NCBI RefSeq assembly: GCF_005049045.1
Contig: NZ_SUPK01000002.1
Span: 1 to 64,000 of the forward strand
Length of the DNA stretch: 64,000 bases
Source: Cohnella pontilimi
GTDB lineage: Bacteria; Bacillota; Bacilli; Paenibacillales; Paenibacillaceae
Reading direction: 5' to 3'
Of this stretch, positions 16,483 through 25,715 are shown one piece after another. Numbering within the stretch: the first letter of the stretch is position 1; every line of letters begins with the position of its first letter. The notes under the pieces are model-generated. The model was given only the letters and a program-made list of their open reading frames with translations. It had not been told where the DNA came from and did not search any database. The translations under genes were made by a program, and so were the position numbers.

Positions 16483-17592
16483 TTGATATTACTTGCGGAT
16501 CCGGGCCGGCAGTTTCAATTTTTGAAAAATGAACTGATGGAGCAATTGGGTCATTTTATCGGAAGCGGCTCTTATGTCATGGGCGAGAGAGTCGCATTAT
16601 TAGAGAAAAAAATAGCTGAGAAATTAGGGGTGCCCTGCGCAATAGGCGTTGGAAATGGGACAGACGCTCTCGTGCTTGCGCTCGAAGCTTTCGGAATCGG
16701 CGAGGGTGATGAAGTGATCACCACCCCGTTCAGCTTTTTTGCGACGGCGGAGGCGATCTCCCGCAGAGGAGCCAAACCGGTATTCGTCGATGTAAATCCT
16801 GCTACTTACAATATAGATCCCGATAAGATTGAAGCTTGCATTACCTCGCGTACGAAAGCGATACTTCCCGTTCATCTGTTCGGCCAGCCGGCTGATATGG
16901 ACGGTATCGGGTCAATCGCACAAAAACACGGTCTCATTGTCATCGAAGATGCTTGCCAGGCTTTTGGCGCACAGTTCAACGGCAGACCTGCCGGCAGTTT
17001 CGGTCACGCGGCTTGTTTCTCCTTCTTTCCGACCAAAAATTTGGGGACGATGGGTGACGGCGGCATGGTCGTGACCCCGGATCCGGATATCGCCGCGAAA
17101 ATTCGCAAACTGCGGCATCATGGGAGTCCCAAGAAGTATTATCACGATTTGATCGGCTATAATTCGCGGCTGGACGAGCTTCACGCCCTTATTCTCCTGT
17201 CGGCCATGAATCATATCGATCGTTGGAATGAACAAAGGAGAATGCTCGCGGAACGGTATCGTCAATCACTGGGGCACCTCCCCTATCTTCAATTGCCCGT
17301 AGAAAGGGAAGGTTCCCGCAGCGTGTATCATTTGTACTGCCTCGGTTCGGAGGAAAGGGAATCTCTTCAAGACGCGCTGCGTCAATCCGGAGTACAGACG
17401 GGCGTTTATTACCCCTGTCCGCTCCATCTGCAAAACGCTTATCGGCATTTGGGCTACCGGCCGGGAGATTTTCCTGCTGCCGAACAGCTCTCCAGGCAGC
17501 TGTTTGCGATTCCTTTGCATCCTTTCTTAAGGGTATCCGAACAGGATCACATCGTTTCCGTCTTGACGAGCTTCAGGAGTGCGAACCCATGA
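16483..17592 (+). CDS. DegT/DnrJ/EryC1 sugar aminotransferase (WbpE-like)
   Basis: A 369-aa PLP-dependent enzyme. The PLP Lys lies in FFPTKNLGTMGDGG (about residue 185) and the cofactor Asp in VIEDACQAFGA. WbpE-like enzymes convert the 3-keto group of UDP-GlcNAc uronate to a 3-amino group using glutamate. The start is TTG 16483 behind GGGGGAAG. It is 14 bases after the dehydrogenase and overlaps the next gene by four bases, so the three are translationally linked. Related enzymes make other amino sugars, so substrate assignment depends on the neighbours. Confidence 0.82.
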   Translation: MILLADPGRQFQFLKNELMEQLGHFIGSGSYVMGERVALLEKKIAEKLGVPCAIGVGNGTDALVLALEAFGIGEGDEVITTPFSFFATAEAISRRGAKPVFVDVNPATYNIDPDKIEACITSRTKAILPVHLFGQPADMDGIGSIAQKHGLIVIEDACQAFGAQFNGRPAGSFGHAACFSFFPTKNLGTMGDGGMVVTPDPDIAAKIRKLRHHGSPKKYYHDLIGYNSRLDELHALILLSAMNHIDRWNEQRRMLAERYRQSLGHLPYLQLPVEREGSRSVYHLYCLGSEERESLQDALRQSGVQTGVYYPCPLHLQNAYRHLGYRPGDFPAAEQLSRQLFAIPLHPFLRVSEQDHIVSVLTSFRSANP

Positions 17593-18662
17593 GACCCCTA
17601 TCGTTGGCGCTGATCGGTTGTGGAGCGATAGCTGCGAAGCATGTCACGTCTATTGCGGCCTGTCCGGGCGCGAAATTGGCGGCGGTATGTGATGTGAGCG
17701 CGGAACGTATGGAACAAATGTCCTTATTATGGCGATCAGCAAGCAGCGAGAAGCATGAAATCATTCGTTTCACAGATTATAAGCAGCTGCTTGCCGACCC
17801 GTCGATCGATGCCGTCGTGGTGGCGACGATATCCGGTTTGCATGCGCAGATCGCGATTGAAGCGCTGATGGCCGACAAACATGTCGTAATCGAGAAACCC
17901 ATTGCCCTGTCCTTGCGGGAAGCGGATGAAATGATCCGGCTCGCCGACGAGCGGAAATTAAAAGTGCAGGTCTGTCATCAGCTTCGATATCGCCCTTTAA
18001 TGATGAAGATTAACGAGCTTGTAAAAGGCGGCGCATTGGGCAGCATTCTGAACGCGTCTGTGAAGCTGCGTATCCACCGCCCTCTCAGCTATTATCAATC
18101 CTCCGGCTGGAGAGGAACGTGGCAGCATGACGGAGGAATGCTGCTGAATCAAGGAATTCATGCTATCGATTTGCTGCTCTGGTACCTGGGCAGCCCGAAG
18201 CGGGTCTATGGTGAATTATTTTCCCATTACCCCTTCAAAGAAACCGAGGATGCCGCGGTCGGTATCTTGACCTTCCCGAGCGGAGCCAAGGCCATGATTG
18301 AGGCGAACTCGATCACGCTGCCCAACAATCTCGAACAATCCCTGTTTGTGCTCGGAGACAAGGGAGTGATCAGTATCGGAGGACCCAAGCTGGATCAAAT
18401 CGACCGTTGGTATATAGAAGATCAGCCATTTGCCGAGGAAGAGGCAAGGAAGATTCTGCTGGATCACAGTGAACACGTTGAGATGTATCGAACCTTGATT
18501 GAGGCTTGCCAAGGGAATCCCGCAGCGGAAGCGGCATTGATCGGGTTATCGGAAGGCCGGCGGACGTTGGAGACGATTTTTGCCCTCTATTTGTCAGCCG
18601 TTACGGCGGAACCTAAAAGCCTTCCGATTCACGAGTTTTGCACGCTTCAAATGAAGCCTTGA
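17589..18662 (+). CDS. Gfo/Idh/MocA oxidoreductase (WbpB-like)
   Basis: A 357-aa NAD-dependent oxidoreductase with N-terminal Rossmann motif GCGAIAAKH, the HVVIEKPIALS signature with the catalytic Lys, and the conserved GGGMLLNQGIHAIDLL-like segment (here HDGGMLLNQGIHAIDLL). WbpB oxidises C3 of UDP-GlcNAc uronate before transamination. ATG 17589 overlaps the aminotransferase stop (ATGA). Its 3' end overlaps the convergent glycosyltransferase gene by 69 bp. The WbpD acetyltransferase that would complete the Pseudomonas pathway is not in the window. Confidence 0.8.
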   Translation: MRPLSLALIGCGAIAAKHVTSIAACPGAKLAAVCDVSAERMEQMSLLWRSASSEKHEIIRFTDYKQLLADPSIDAVVVATISGLHAQIAIEALMADKHVVIEKPIALSLREADEMIRLADERKLKVQVCHQLRYRPLMMKINELVKGGALGSILNASVKLRIHRPLSYYQSSGWRGTWQHDGGMLLNQGIHAIDLLLWYLGSPKRVYGELFSHYPFKETEDAAVGILTFPSGAKAMIEANSITLPNNLEQSLFVLGDKGVISIGGPKLDQIDRWYIEDQPFAEEEARKILLDHSEHVEMYRTLIEACQGNPAAEAALIGLSEGRRTLETIFALYLSAVTAEPKSLPIHEFCTLQMKP

Positions 18663-20360
18663 TTTCACTTTCCGATAGGTAACCAGCAGACGAGGCCGTC
18701 TTGGCAATTTCTGATTGGTCCTTAAGCCATAGTTGACGATTTGACGCTGATGCCACCGTCTAACTAACTTCGTGAAATTCAACCGGGCCGAACGGCAGAA
18801 CCGTCGGATGGACAACCGGCGAATCGATTTGGGATAAACGGCCGGAAGTTTCGTTTTCGCGTATTTGGTGCTCCAAGCCCGCTTAATCCGGTTAATGGAT
18901 ATTTTCCGCCGATAGTTATGCATCCGGACGGGCAGGATCATAACCGCACTCTTTACCGAGACGGACTTCGAAAGTTTGGAGAGGTCGAACGAGAAATAAG
19001 AAGCCGATTTCCGCCTTGACCATTTTTTGGAATAGTACCTGCTGGGGTAAATGACTCGGTTTTGGGTGGAACGAGACGCTTGTTTGGGGATTTTCATGAC
19101 CGGCAGATCCGTTAAAACATTCGCAGCAAGCGGTTGAGGCGGATTCGCTTCATACGGCTGAACATTCCATGGTGGATGCAGGACATCTCCCGAAACGACC
19201 AGTTCCGTATCCACTGGCGGTTCCATTTGCGGTTCCACATGCGGTTCCATATACGTTTCCACCGGCAGTTCCACATGATGTTCCACTTGCGGTTCTACTT
19301 TCATTTCCATATGAGGTTCCGGTTGAGGTTCCATTTGTGGTTCCCACTGTTGTGCTAATTGCGGTTCCATCTGAGGTTCAGGTTGCAGTTCCACTTGCGG
19401 TTCCGATACCGGTTCCCAATCCGGATCCCATCCCAGTTCGGCACGGTATACTCTCAATAACTTAGCGGTCACCGCATCGACAAAATGATTTTTTTCGGCG
19501 TACTTACGACCTGCATCCCTCAAATGCTGCCGCCACTCTATATTATGAATCAAAGGGATTAATTCTCGGTACAGGGTGGCGGGATTTGCGGAGATTACGG
19601 GTAGGTCGGGATCCATTTTCGGTTTTAAATCCTCCCGAATGTGCGACAATACGACTTTGCCCAATGCCATGGCTTGCGCGGATATAATGCCGTAAGTACC
19701 ATGCAGCAACTGATCGATCACGATGTCCGCTCGTTTCATTAAAGCGACAGCATCGGTATGGTCGAGACCTTCTGACGGTTCGTATTGAATCTCGTAACCC
19801 TCTTGCCGCAGGCGGGAAATCGCTTTTTCGACATATTCGCTTCCATTCGATTCCTTTACGAAATGAACGATGACCACTGGGTTGCCGGAAACATCCGAGT
19901 CCCCATCGGCGATCTCTCCAAGGTTCTCCGGATGGATGGCACAAGGAACGATATACACTCTCTGGTGGTACTTCGCCGCATATTCGGCTGCTTCCGCGTT
20001 GTTTACTATGCAGGCCGGGAAAACAGACGATAATTGTGCAAGTAAGTTCGGGTCTTCCTCTTGGTAATCGTCAGCCAAATAGGCATAGAAATTGGAACGG
20101 GTGGCTGCATGACGGGAACGGATCTCCGCCGTCTCATACTGGATAAGAGGAGCGGCTCTAGCATGGTCTCTATTCAATAACCAATCGTTTAACCGTGACG
20201 CAGCAGCCGAAGCTCCGTGAACATGGAAAATGTCAAATGGCTGAAAATCCTGGGGAGGCTTCTCGTCCCAAACTTTCATCTCTTGATTGGCCTTGAATAG
20301 TCCGCGAGATATCAAGTGAGCCTGTGCATTGCCGGCTTCATAGGCTCTTAGGATCTTCAA
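18594..20360 (-). CDS. Glycosyltransferase with MEPQ-repeat linker and basic tail
   Basis: Roughly the first 310 residues look like a GT-B fold glycosyltransferase (FDIFHVHGAS near the start, then a C-terminal lobe with HGTYGIISAQAMALGK). A linker of about 80 residues made of tetrapeptides such as MEPQ, VEPQ and MEPH follows. The last ~170 residues are strongly Arg/Lys-rich with many Ser and Tyr. I chose TTG 20360, nine bases after AAGGAG; an ATG in the same frame is too near that site. The gene is divergent from the epimerase operon and overlaps the WbpB-like gene at its 3' end. The tail may fix the enzyme to an acidic surface or to spore coat; this is inference. Confidence 0.75.
   Translation of the reverse strand: MKILRAYEAGNAQAHLISRGLFKANQEMKVWDEKPPQDFQPFDIFHVHGASAAASRLNDWLLNRDHARAAPLIQYETAEIRSRHAATRSNFYAYLADDYQEEDPNLLAQLSSVFPACIVNNAEAAEYAAKYHQRVYIVPCAIHPENLGEIADGDSDVSGNPVVIVHFVKESNGSEYVEKAISRLRQEGYEIQYEPSEGLDHTDAVALMKRADIVIDQLLHGTYGIISAQAMALGKVVLSHIREDLKPKMDPDLPVISANPATLYRELIPLIHNIEWRQHLRDAGRKYAEKNHFVDAVTAKLLRVYRAELGWDPDWEPVSEPQVELQPEPQMEPQLAQQWEPQMEPQPEPHMEMKVEPQVEHHVELPVETYMEPHVEPQMEPPVDTELVVSGDVLHPPWNVQPYEANPPQPLAANVLTDLPVMKIPKQASRSTQNRVIYPSRYYSKKWSRRKSASYFSFDLSKLSKSVSVKSAVMILPVRMHNYRRKISINRIKRAWSTKYAKTKLPAVYPKSIRRLSIRRFCRSARLNFTKLVRRWHQRQIVNYGLRTNQKLPRRPRLLVTYRKVKSRLHLKRAKLVNRKAFRFRRNG
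19194..19435. repeat. 12-bp-period coding minisatellite
   Basis: GGTTCC recurs about every 12 bases on the plus strand and encodes the four-residue EPQ-type repeats of the glycosyltransferase on the minus strand. Several frames on both strands stay open because of the period. Copy number could vary by slippage without a frameshift, since 12 is a multiple of three. Confidence 0.8.
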
Positions 20361-20470
20361 GCGCTTCATCTCCTTATTTTCGAATTGGCACGTTCGAATA
20401 TCCAGTATATGTCCGACGGGGTACATTGCACATTGAGCAAGTACCTATTTGTCACATAGGTTCGCGTACA

Positions 20471-20498
20471 ACCATATATTTTCAAATGATCATACAAT
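20471..20498 (+). promoter_or_regulatory. Candidate sigma-K-like promoter of the epimerase operon
   Basis: ACC (20471-20473), 17 bases, then CATACAAT (20491-20498) fits the late mother-cell sigma-K pattern AC-N16/17-CATANNNT. It lies 28 bases before the ATG of the first operon gene. The motif is short, so chance occurrence is possible. Confidence 0.35.
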
Positions 20499-20525
20499 GG
20501 GAAGGGGCGCCATGAAGGGAATGAG

Positions 20526-21497
20526 ATGGATATGGTTTTCAGGAACGTCCTGATTACGGGGGGAGCCGGCTTTGTCGGCTCCCAATTGGTCAAGAGGATC
20601 GAGCCTATGGCCGAGCATGTCTTTGTGATTGACAATCTTTCGGCGGGACGACGCGATGCGGTCCTCTCTTCCGGCAAAGTCACGTTCATCCAGCAAAGCT
20701 ATGAGCAGGAAGATTTATTGAATGACATATTGCCGCGAGTGGACTGGATTTTCCATTTAGCTTGCAGAAGCTTGAGTTTATCCGTAATCGATATAAAAGA
20801 AGACTTTCATACGAATTTGTACGGCGCGTTCGTACTGCTTGAAAAAGCCCGCTCCTTATGTCCCTCTCTTCAAAGAATCGTGTACACATCCACCGCATCG
20901 ATTTACGGTAACGCCGAAATTCGCCCCACGCCAGAGTCCGAATATCAAATTACAACGCCTTACTCGGCGAGCAAATTCGCGGCCGAACACTATTTTGACG
21001 TATACGCCCGGAGTTATGGCCTGCCCGTTACAATGGTCAGATTGTCCAACGTGTTCGGGCCAGGACAGGTGGCTGACAACCCCTATTGCGGCGTCGTCGC
21101 GAAATTTTTTGAAAGCATGGAGAAGAACCAGCCTCTTCCGATCATCGGAGACGGTTTTCAGACGCGTGATTTCACTTATATCGAAGATGCTCTGGATGCC
21201 ATCCTCCTGGCTGCCGTTTCCCCGAATAGCTTAGGGAAACTGTACAATATCGGAACCGGCATCGAGACATCGATTCTCGAGCTTGCCGCAATAATCGCCT
21301 CCATCGCGGGTCAGCCCGATTATCCGATCGTTTATTGGCCCAAACGCCCAATTGATCACATTCAACACCGGTCTGTGGATACCCGCCTCATTCGCCGGGA
21401 TTTGAATTGGGTGCCCAAGCACACGCTGGAAGAAGGTTTGTCCAAAACTTACGCCTGGTTGAAACCATCACACTCCGGAGAGGATCGAAAGCCATGA
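20526..21497 (+). CDS. NAD-dependent sugar epimerase/dehydratase (SDR)
   Basis: A 323-aa extended SDR with GGAGFVGS near the N-terminus, catalytic YSASK in TPYSASKFAAEHY and the STASIYGNA segment. It resembles UDP-glucose or UDP-GlcNAc 4-epimerases and related dehydratases; the exact sugar is unclear. ATG 20526 follows AAGGG. It is the first gene of a tight four-gene rightward operon (glycosyltransferase, ATP-grasp enzyme, HAD phosphatase) and overlaps the next gene by four bases. Confidence 0.8.
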   Translation: MDMVFRNVLITGGAGFVGSQLVKRIEPMAEHVFVIDNLSAGRRDAVLSSGKVTFIQQSYEQEDLLNDILPRVDWIFHLACRSLSLSVIDIKEDFHTNLYGAFVLLEKARSLCPSLQRIVYTSTASIYGNAEIRPTPESEYQITTPYSASKFAAEHYFDVYARSYGLPVTMVRLSNVFGPGQVADNPYCGVVAKFFESMEKNQPLPIIGDGFQTRDFTYIEDALDAILLAAVSPNSLGKLYNIGTGIETSILELAAIIASIAGQPDYPIVYWPKRPIDHIQHRSVDTRLIRRDLNWVPKHTLEEGLSKTYAWLKPSHSGEDRKP

Positions 21498-22468
21498 GAA
21501 TACTTGCCTTGATGGAAGCCGAGCATCATCGCATGAATGTGGGTTGGGCGCTTGAAGAAATCGGCCATCATGTTCTTCATATTAATGAACCGAACGAGAA
21601 GCGGATCGATGAAGCCGTTCAATATTTCAAGCCCCATATGACGTACGGGATGGGATGGGACTTACTTCAAGATAAAGTGGAAACCGTCTCGGCGATTCTG
21701 CGCAAACATAATCTGTTTCACTTATATTTCGCCGAGGAAGATTGGCTGCATTACGGCTGGTGGTCTTCCCTTTATGTGCAAACCGTACCGACGCATTTCG
21801 TCATGACCCGCAGCGAGCGTTGTCTTCCGAATTATGAACAAATGGGCATTCCCGCCGTGTTCCTCGACGTAGGAAGCAACCCTTCCTTCCAGCGGCCCGT
21901 AAAGCCTGTCCCCGCGTATGCGTGCGATGTCTCGGTTGTCGTCAACGGGCAATTCATTCACGATGTCTTTCGGCGCAAAAGCCTCGCCGACCTCGTTTAT
22001 CCGCTTTTCGGCGCCCCATTCGACACGCGGATCCGAGGGAACGATTGGCACAATGAGCTTCCCCGGCATATTGGCATTACCGCCAATCCTCGAATGCTGT
22101 ACGGGTCGCTTCCCTATTGCGAGACGCCTAAAGTCCATAGTTCCGCTAAGATCAATATCAGCGTGCAGACCGTGGAAGACCAGCTCAGCAGCCGGACTTA
22201 CGACATTCTGGCAGCTGGGGGGTTCCTGCTGACTTCGGATACTCCGAGGGTTCGAGAGCGTTTGAAACCCGGCATCAACTGCGAAGTGTCCGATTCGCCC
22301 GAGGAGACGATCGAGAAAATCCGTTATTATTTACAGCACGAGGACAAACGGAAGGAAATTGCCGGACGGGGTCTTGAATTCGCGCAGACGGAAGCTACTT
22401 ATCAGACGAATATACCGCGGATATGGCCGCTTATCGAAGCCGAAGTGAACCGTTACTATGGGTGGTAA
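21494..22468 (+). CDS. CgeB-like glycosyltransferase
   Basis: A 324-aa protein resembling the CgeB family, proteins related to spore maturation in Bacillus with a glycosyltransferase-like C-terminal lobe. That lobe is seen here as SSRTYDILAAGGFLLTS followed by the usual EVSDSPEETIEKIRYYL helix region. No signal peptide. ATG 21494 follows GAGAGG and overlaps the epimerase stop codon. An in-frame extension upstream lies inside the epimerase gene and lacks a ribosome-binding site. It likely transfers a sugar made by this locus; donor and acceptor are unknown. Confidence 0.8.
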   Translation: MRILALMEAEHHRMNVGWALEEIGHHVLHINEPNEKRIDEAVQYFKPHMTYGMGWDLLQDKVETVSAILRKHNLFHLYFAEEDWLHYGWWSSLYVQTVPTHFVMTRSERCLPNYEQMGIPAVFLDVGSNPSFQRPVKPVPAYACDVSVVVNGQFIHDVFRRKSLADLVYPLFGAPFDTRIRGNDWHNELPRHIGITANPRMLYGSLPYCETPKVHSSAKINISVQTVEDQLSSRTYDILAAGGFLLTSDTPRVRERLKPGINCEVSDSPEETIEKIRYYLQHEDKRKEIAGRGLEFAQTEATYQTNIPRIWPLIEAEVNRYYGW

Positions 22469-23429
22469 ACAGACGCTAAATATATTGATTCCTTCTGCGG
22501 GCGGCGTATCGGGCACGTTTTTAATTCGCCATTTATCCCGTCATCCGATCGAGCATTACGTTTACCGGATCGTGGCCGCGGACAGCAATGCCGATTCCAT
22601 CGCCAAACACATCTCGCCTGTTTTTTACCATATCCCGAAGAGCGGCGATCCCCAATATGAGAATGCGATCTACGATATCATCCGGAAGGAGCGGATCGAT
22701 ATCATTCTCCCTGTCACCTCTTATGACACCCCTTTTTATGCGGCATACAAAAAGAAGCTTGAACAACTCGGTTCGAAACTGCTCGTCTGCGACTTGCAGA
22801 CGCACGAGTTGCTGCACAACAAGGAGAAAATGTACGCGTTCATGGACAGTATCGGAGTTTCCGTCCCGCAAGTGTACACAGACGGAGAACCGTTGCTTTA
22901 TCCGGTGGTGATCAAAGGTTCCGAGAGCAGCGGCAGCCGCGAATTTCACATCCTCAACGATGAGGTCGACTATCGATACTGGTCGACGAAACTGAGGGAA
23001 TTTGTGATGACGGATTTTATCGAGGGGAAGGAATTTACGGTGGATTGCTTGTTTGATCCGTCCGGCCGGCTTGTGGTGCACAACGTTCGAGAGAGAGTCA
23101 AAACGAATGGCGGCGCCGTCGTCGTCACGAAACAAGCAGCCTCTGAAGAGCCTTTACGTGCCATTTTGAGCAAAATGGAATCGCATCTCACCATCGTAGG
23201 CCCAGTTAACTTTCAATATATTCGGGATCGGGAAAATCGCCTGTTCTTAACGGATTTCAACACAAGGTTCGCCTCAGGCGGACTGCCTCTTACGATTGCC
23301 GCCGGCTACGATATCCCGAATCTGATGATCCGGTTAATGCTGAATCAGAACGTTCAAGTTGCCGGCAAAACTCCGGAACGCTTAATGATGTATCGGTTCT
23401 ATGACGAACTGATCGTCCGGGAGAATTGA
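22458..23429 (+). CDS. ATP-grasp domain ligase
   Basis: A 323-aa protein with an N-terminal Rossmann-like part (ILIPSAGGVSGTFLI), a central ATP-grasp region (YPVVIKGSESSGSREFHIL) and metal-binding end LFLTDFNTRFASGG. It resembles the carbamoyl-phosphate-synthase-like/PylC group of ATP-dependent ligases, which join a carboxylate to an amine. In a glycan operon it might attach an amino acid or other acid to a sugar; this is inference. It overlaps the upstream gene by 11 bases and is followed after one base by the HAD gene. Confidence 0.78.
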   Translation: MGGKQTLNILIPSAGGVSGTFLIRHLSRHPIEHYVYRIVAADSNADSIAKHISPVFYHIPKSGDPQYENAIYDIIRKERIDIILPVTSYDTPFYAAYKKKLEQLGSKLLVCDLQTHELLHNKEKMYAFMDSIGVSVPQVYTDGEPLLYPVVIKGSESSGSREFHILNDEVDYRYWSTKLREFVMTDFIEGKEFTVDCLFDPSGRLVVHNVRERVKTNGGAVVVTKQAASEEPLRAILSKMESHLTIVGPVNFQYIRDRENRLFLTDFNTRFASGGLPLTIAAGYDIPNLMIRLMLNQNVQVAGKTPERLMMYRFYDELIVREN

Positions 23430-23430
23430 C

Positions 23431-24069
23431 ATGCCCGTCATCTATATCGACCTCGACGGAACATTGCTTGACGTTTGGTTCCGATACTATACCATCATGC
23501 GTACTTTTTTTGACAGCGTGCATCTCCCCTTCATCAGCTTGGACGATTACAAGCGGCTCAAATGGCGCTGGGTTCAGGACGAAGCCATTATTCAACATGC
23601 CACGAAAGATCAACCGCTCGCCGCCCATGAACTTGTTCCTTCCTATCAAGTATGGAAAAGGGAAAGATTAGAGAGTCAAGCACTGCTGCAATGGGATGAG
23701 CCCATAGGCCAGCTGCATGCTTTCGCCGCCCGGCTCAAACCTGCCTATCGCCTGAACCTGATTTCGGTGAGAAGGGATCACGAAGCTGCCAGGCGTCAGT
23801 TACAGGAATTGAATATGATGGCCCCATTCGAGCGAATTGACTGGGTATCGCCTTCCCGGGAAAGAAACCCGAAATGGGAGGCACTTAAAAATCGGGCAGA
23901 CCGCGGCGATCTCATCGTCGGCGACAGCGAGACGGATATAGGCTGCGGCTCGATGCTGGGGCTCCGATCCTTTCACGTGCAAACCGGATTAAGAAGCTTT
24001 GAATATGCCGCACGTCATGGCCATGCCATTAAACTGCAGCAATATGATGACATCTTATCCTACTTATAA
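23431..24069 (+). CDS. HAD-superfamily hydrolase
   Basis: A 212-aa HAD protein with motif I IDLDGTLLD at residues 6-14, and the last motif as GDLIVGDSETDIGCG around residues 165-179. These Asp residues form the nucleophile and the Mg site. It is probably a sugar-phosphate phosphatase of this pathway. It is the last gene of the four-gene operon, one base after the ATP-grasp gene, and ends just before a hairpin terminator. Confidence 0.8.
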   Translation: MPVIYIDLDGTLLDVWFRYYTIMRTFFDSVHLPFISLDDYKRLKWRWVQDEAIIQHATKDQPLAAHELVPSYQVWKRERLESQALLQWDEPIGQLHAFAARLKPAYRLNLISVRRDHEAARRQLQELNMMAPFERIDWVSPSRERNPKWEALKNRADRGDLIVGDSETDIGCGSMLGLRSFHVQTGLRSFEYAARHGHAIKLQQYDDILSYL

Positions 24070-24072
24070 GCA

Positions 24073-24096
24073 AAGGGCAGTCATATGACTGCCCTT
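24073..24096. terminator. Hairpin terminator between convergent operons
   Basis: AAGGGCAGTCAT and ATGACTGCCCTT form a perfect 12-base palindrome between the HAD gene and convergent ugd. The T tract is short on both strands. Confidence 0.65.
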
Positions 24097-24112
24097 CGCT
24101 GCGTTCACCGGA

Positions 24113-25477
24113 TCAAATGCCCAATCCCTCATAATCGTACCCAAAACTCAGCATTTCGTCTCGATGAAGCGCATTTCTTGTATCCAAAACGTAGGGTGTG
24201 CGCATTTTGCGGATCAGATTAGCCCAATCCAAAGTCAGGTAGCAGTCCCAGTGTGTCAAAAGGATCAGCGCATCCGCTTTGTCGGCCAATCGTTCCGGCT
24301 CGTCACAGTATTCAACCGGCAGATCGGGATTTAAAGACCGAAACATGGCGGCACCGTGGGGGTCGTGAGCTTTGACATGACTTCCGAGCTCACAGAGCTC
24401 GCGAATGATCACTTCGGCCTGGCTTTTCCTGGCATCGTCCGTGTTCGGTTTAAACGTGAGGCCGAGAACGCCGATCCTTTTTCCTTGCAGGCTTTTCAGC
24501 TTGGATTGAACCTTTTTTACACAGTATATGTGCATTTCATGGTTTGCTCGTACCGCCGCCGTCACGATTTGCAGATCGCAGTCGTATTTGCGTGCGGTTG
24601 CGAGCAGCTCCGCCGTATCTTTCGGAAAACAACTGCCGCTCCAGCCGCTCGACACCTGCAGAAATTTGTTGCCGATCCGGCTGTCGAGCCCCATCCCCGC
24701 CGCCACTTCTGTGATATCGGACCCTAATCGGTCGCATAACCTCGCCATTTCATTGATATAACTGATCTTCACCGCGAGGAAAGCATTGGATGCATATTTG
24801 ATCAACTCTGCGCTTGTCGGCGTTGTCCGGAGCCACACCGGCTCGGGTCTTCCTTCGGGTACCGGCGGCAGCAGTTCTCTCAAACTCTCGTACACATCCC
24901 TTGTCAGCATAGAAAGATATAAAGCTTTCATGACGGCTTCCGCTTTCACGCTTTCTGAACCCACAACAATGCGATCCGGGTAAAATACATCTTCGACCGC
25001 GTAACCTTCCCGGAGAAACTCCGGGTTGCTAACCGTCTCAAATTGAAGACCGGCCTGCAGCCCGGATACTTCTTCCAAAATGGAAGTGACCATGTCCGTG
25101 GTTCCCACCGGTACGGTGGACTTCATCACAATCAGTGTATAGCGCTCTGGGTTCAAGTGCTTTCCGATTCGGGCAGCCGCAGCTTTGACGAAGGTCAAAT
25201 CGGCGCTCATGTCTGCCTTAGAGGGCGTTCCCACACAAATAAACACGACATCCGCTCCCCCTACACTCTCGTATTGGGTGTCCACGGACAATGTTTGGCC
25301 CGCCGTTTTACGGATCAGTTCCTCCAAGCCCGGTTCATAAATCGGGCTTTTCCCGTTGCGAATGTTATCCAATTTCATTTCATCGATATCGATGATGGTT
25401 ACGGCATGTCCCAGCACAGCTAATGCAGCCGCGGTTACACTGCCGACATAGCCTGCGCCTATACAGGCCACGTTCAT
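24113..25477 (-). CDS. ugd: UDP-glucose 6-dehydrogenase
   Basis: A 454-aa enzyme with GAGYVGSVTAAALA at the N-terminus, the EPGLEELI segment and the catalytic Cys in SGWSGSCFPKDTAEL (around residue 262). It oxidises UDP-glucose to UDP-glucuronate in two NAD steps. The sequence is of the TuaD/Ugd type. The divergent neighbour is a UDP-glucuronate decarboxylase, which would use its product. ATG 25477 follows GGGGGAGG. Upstream on the minus strand CATAGGATA (25531-25539) is a perfect sigma-K -10 but without a clear -35. Confidence 0.92.
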   Translation of the reverse strand: MNVACIGAGYVGSVTAAALAVLGHAVTIIDIDEMKLDNIRNGKSPIYEPGLEELIRKTAGQTLSVDTQYESVGGADVVFICVGTPSKADMSADLTFVKAAAARIGKHLNPERYTLIVMKSTVPVGTTDMVTSILEEVSGLQAGLQFETVSNPEFLREGYAVEDVFYPDRIVVGSESVKAEAVMKALYLSMLTRDVYESLRELLPPVPEGRPEPVWLRTTPTSAELIKYASNAFLAVKISYINEMARLCDRLGSDITEVAAGMGLDSRIGNKFLQVSSGWSGSCFPKDTAELLATARKYDCDLQIVTAAVRANHEMHIYCVKKVQSKLKSLQGKRIGVLGLTFKPNTDDARKSQAEVIIRELCELGSHVKAHDPHGAAMFRSLNPDLPVEYCDEPERLADKADALILLTHWDCYLTLDWANLIRKMRTPYVLDTRNALHRDEMLSFGYDYEGLGI

Positions 25478-25715
25478 AATACCTCCCCCTTTTCTTCCTG
25501 AGCGCCCCTTCGCGTTTCCGTATGATTCGTTATCCTATGCGCGCTTCAAGAGGAGGGACTAGTTAGATGAACCTGCTCCTTGCAGATTTGGGAACATTGG
25601 AGTAGCCGATCACCGGCACATGACGTTTTTTCATCTTGTTGGTTCATTCGACCAGTGAGTATCAGCAGCGGCAGACATATGCTGAGAGTATTCCTGACCG
25701 ACAGGAGGAACGCCA

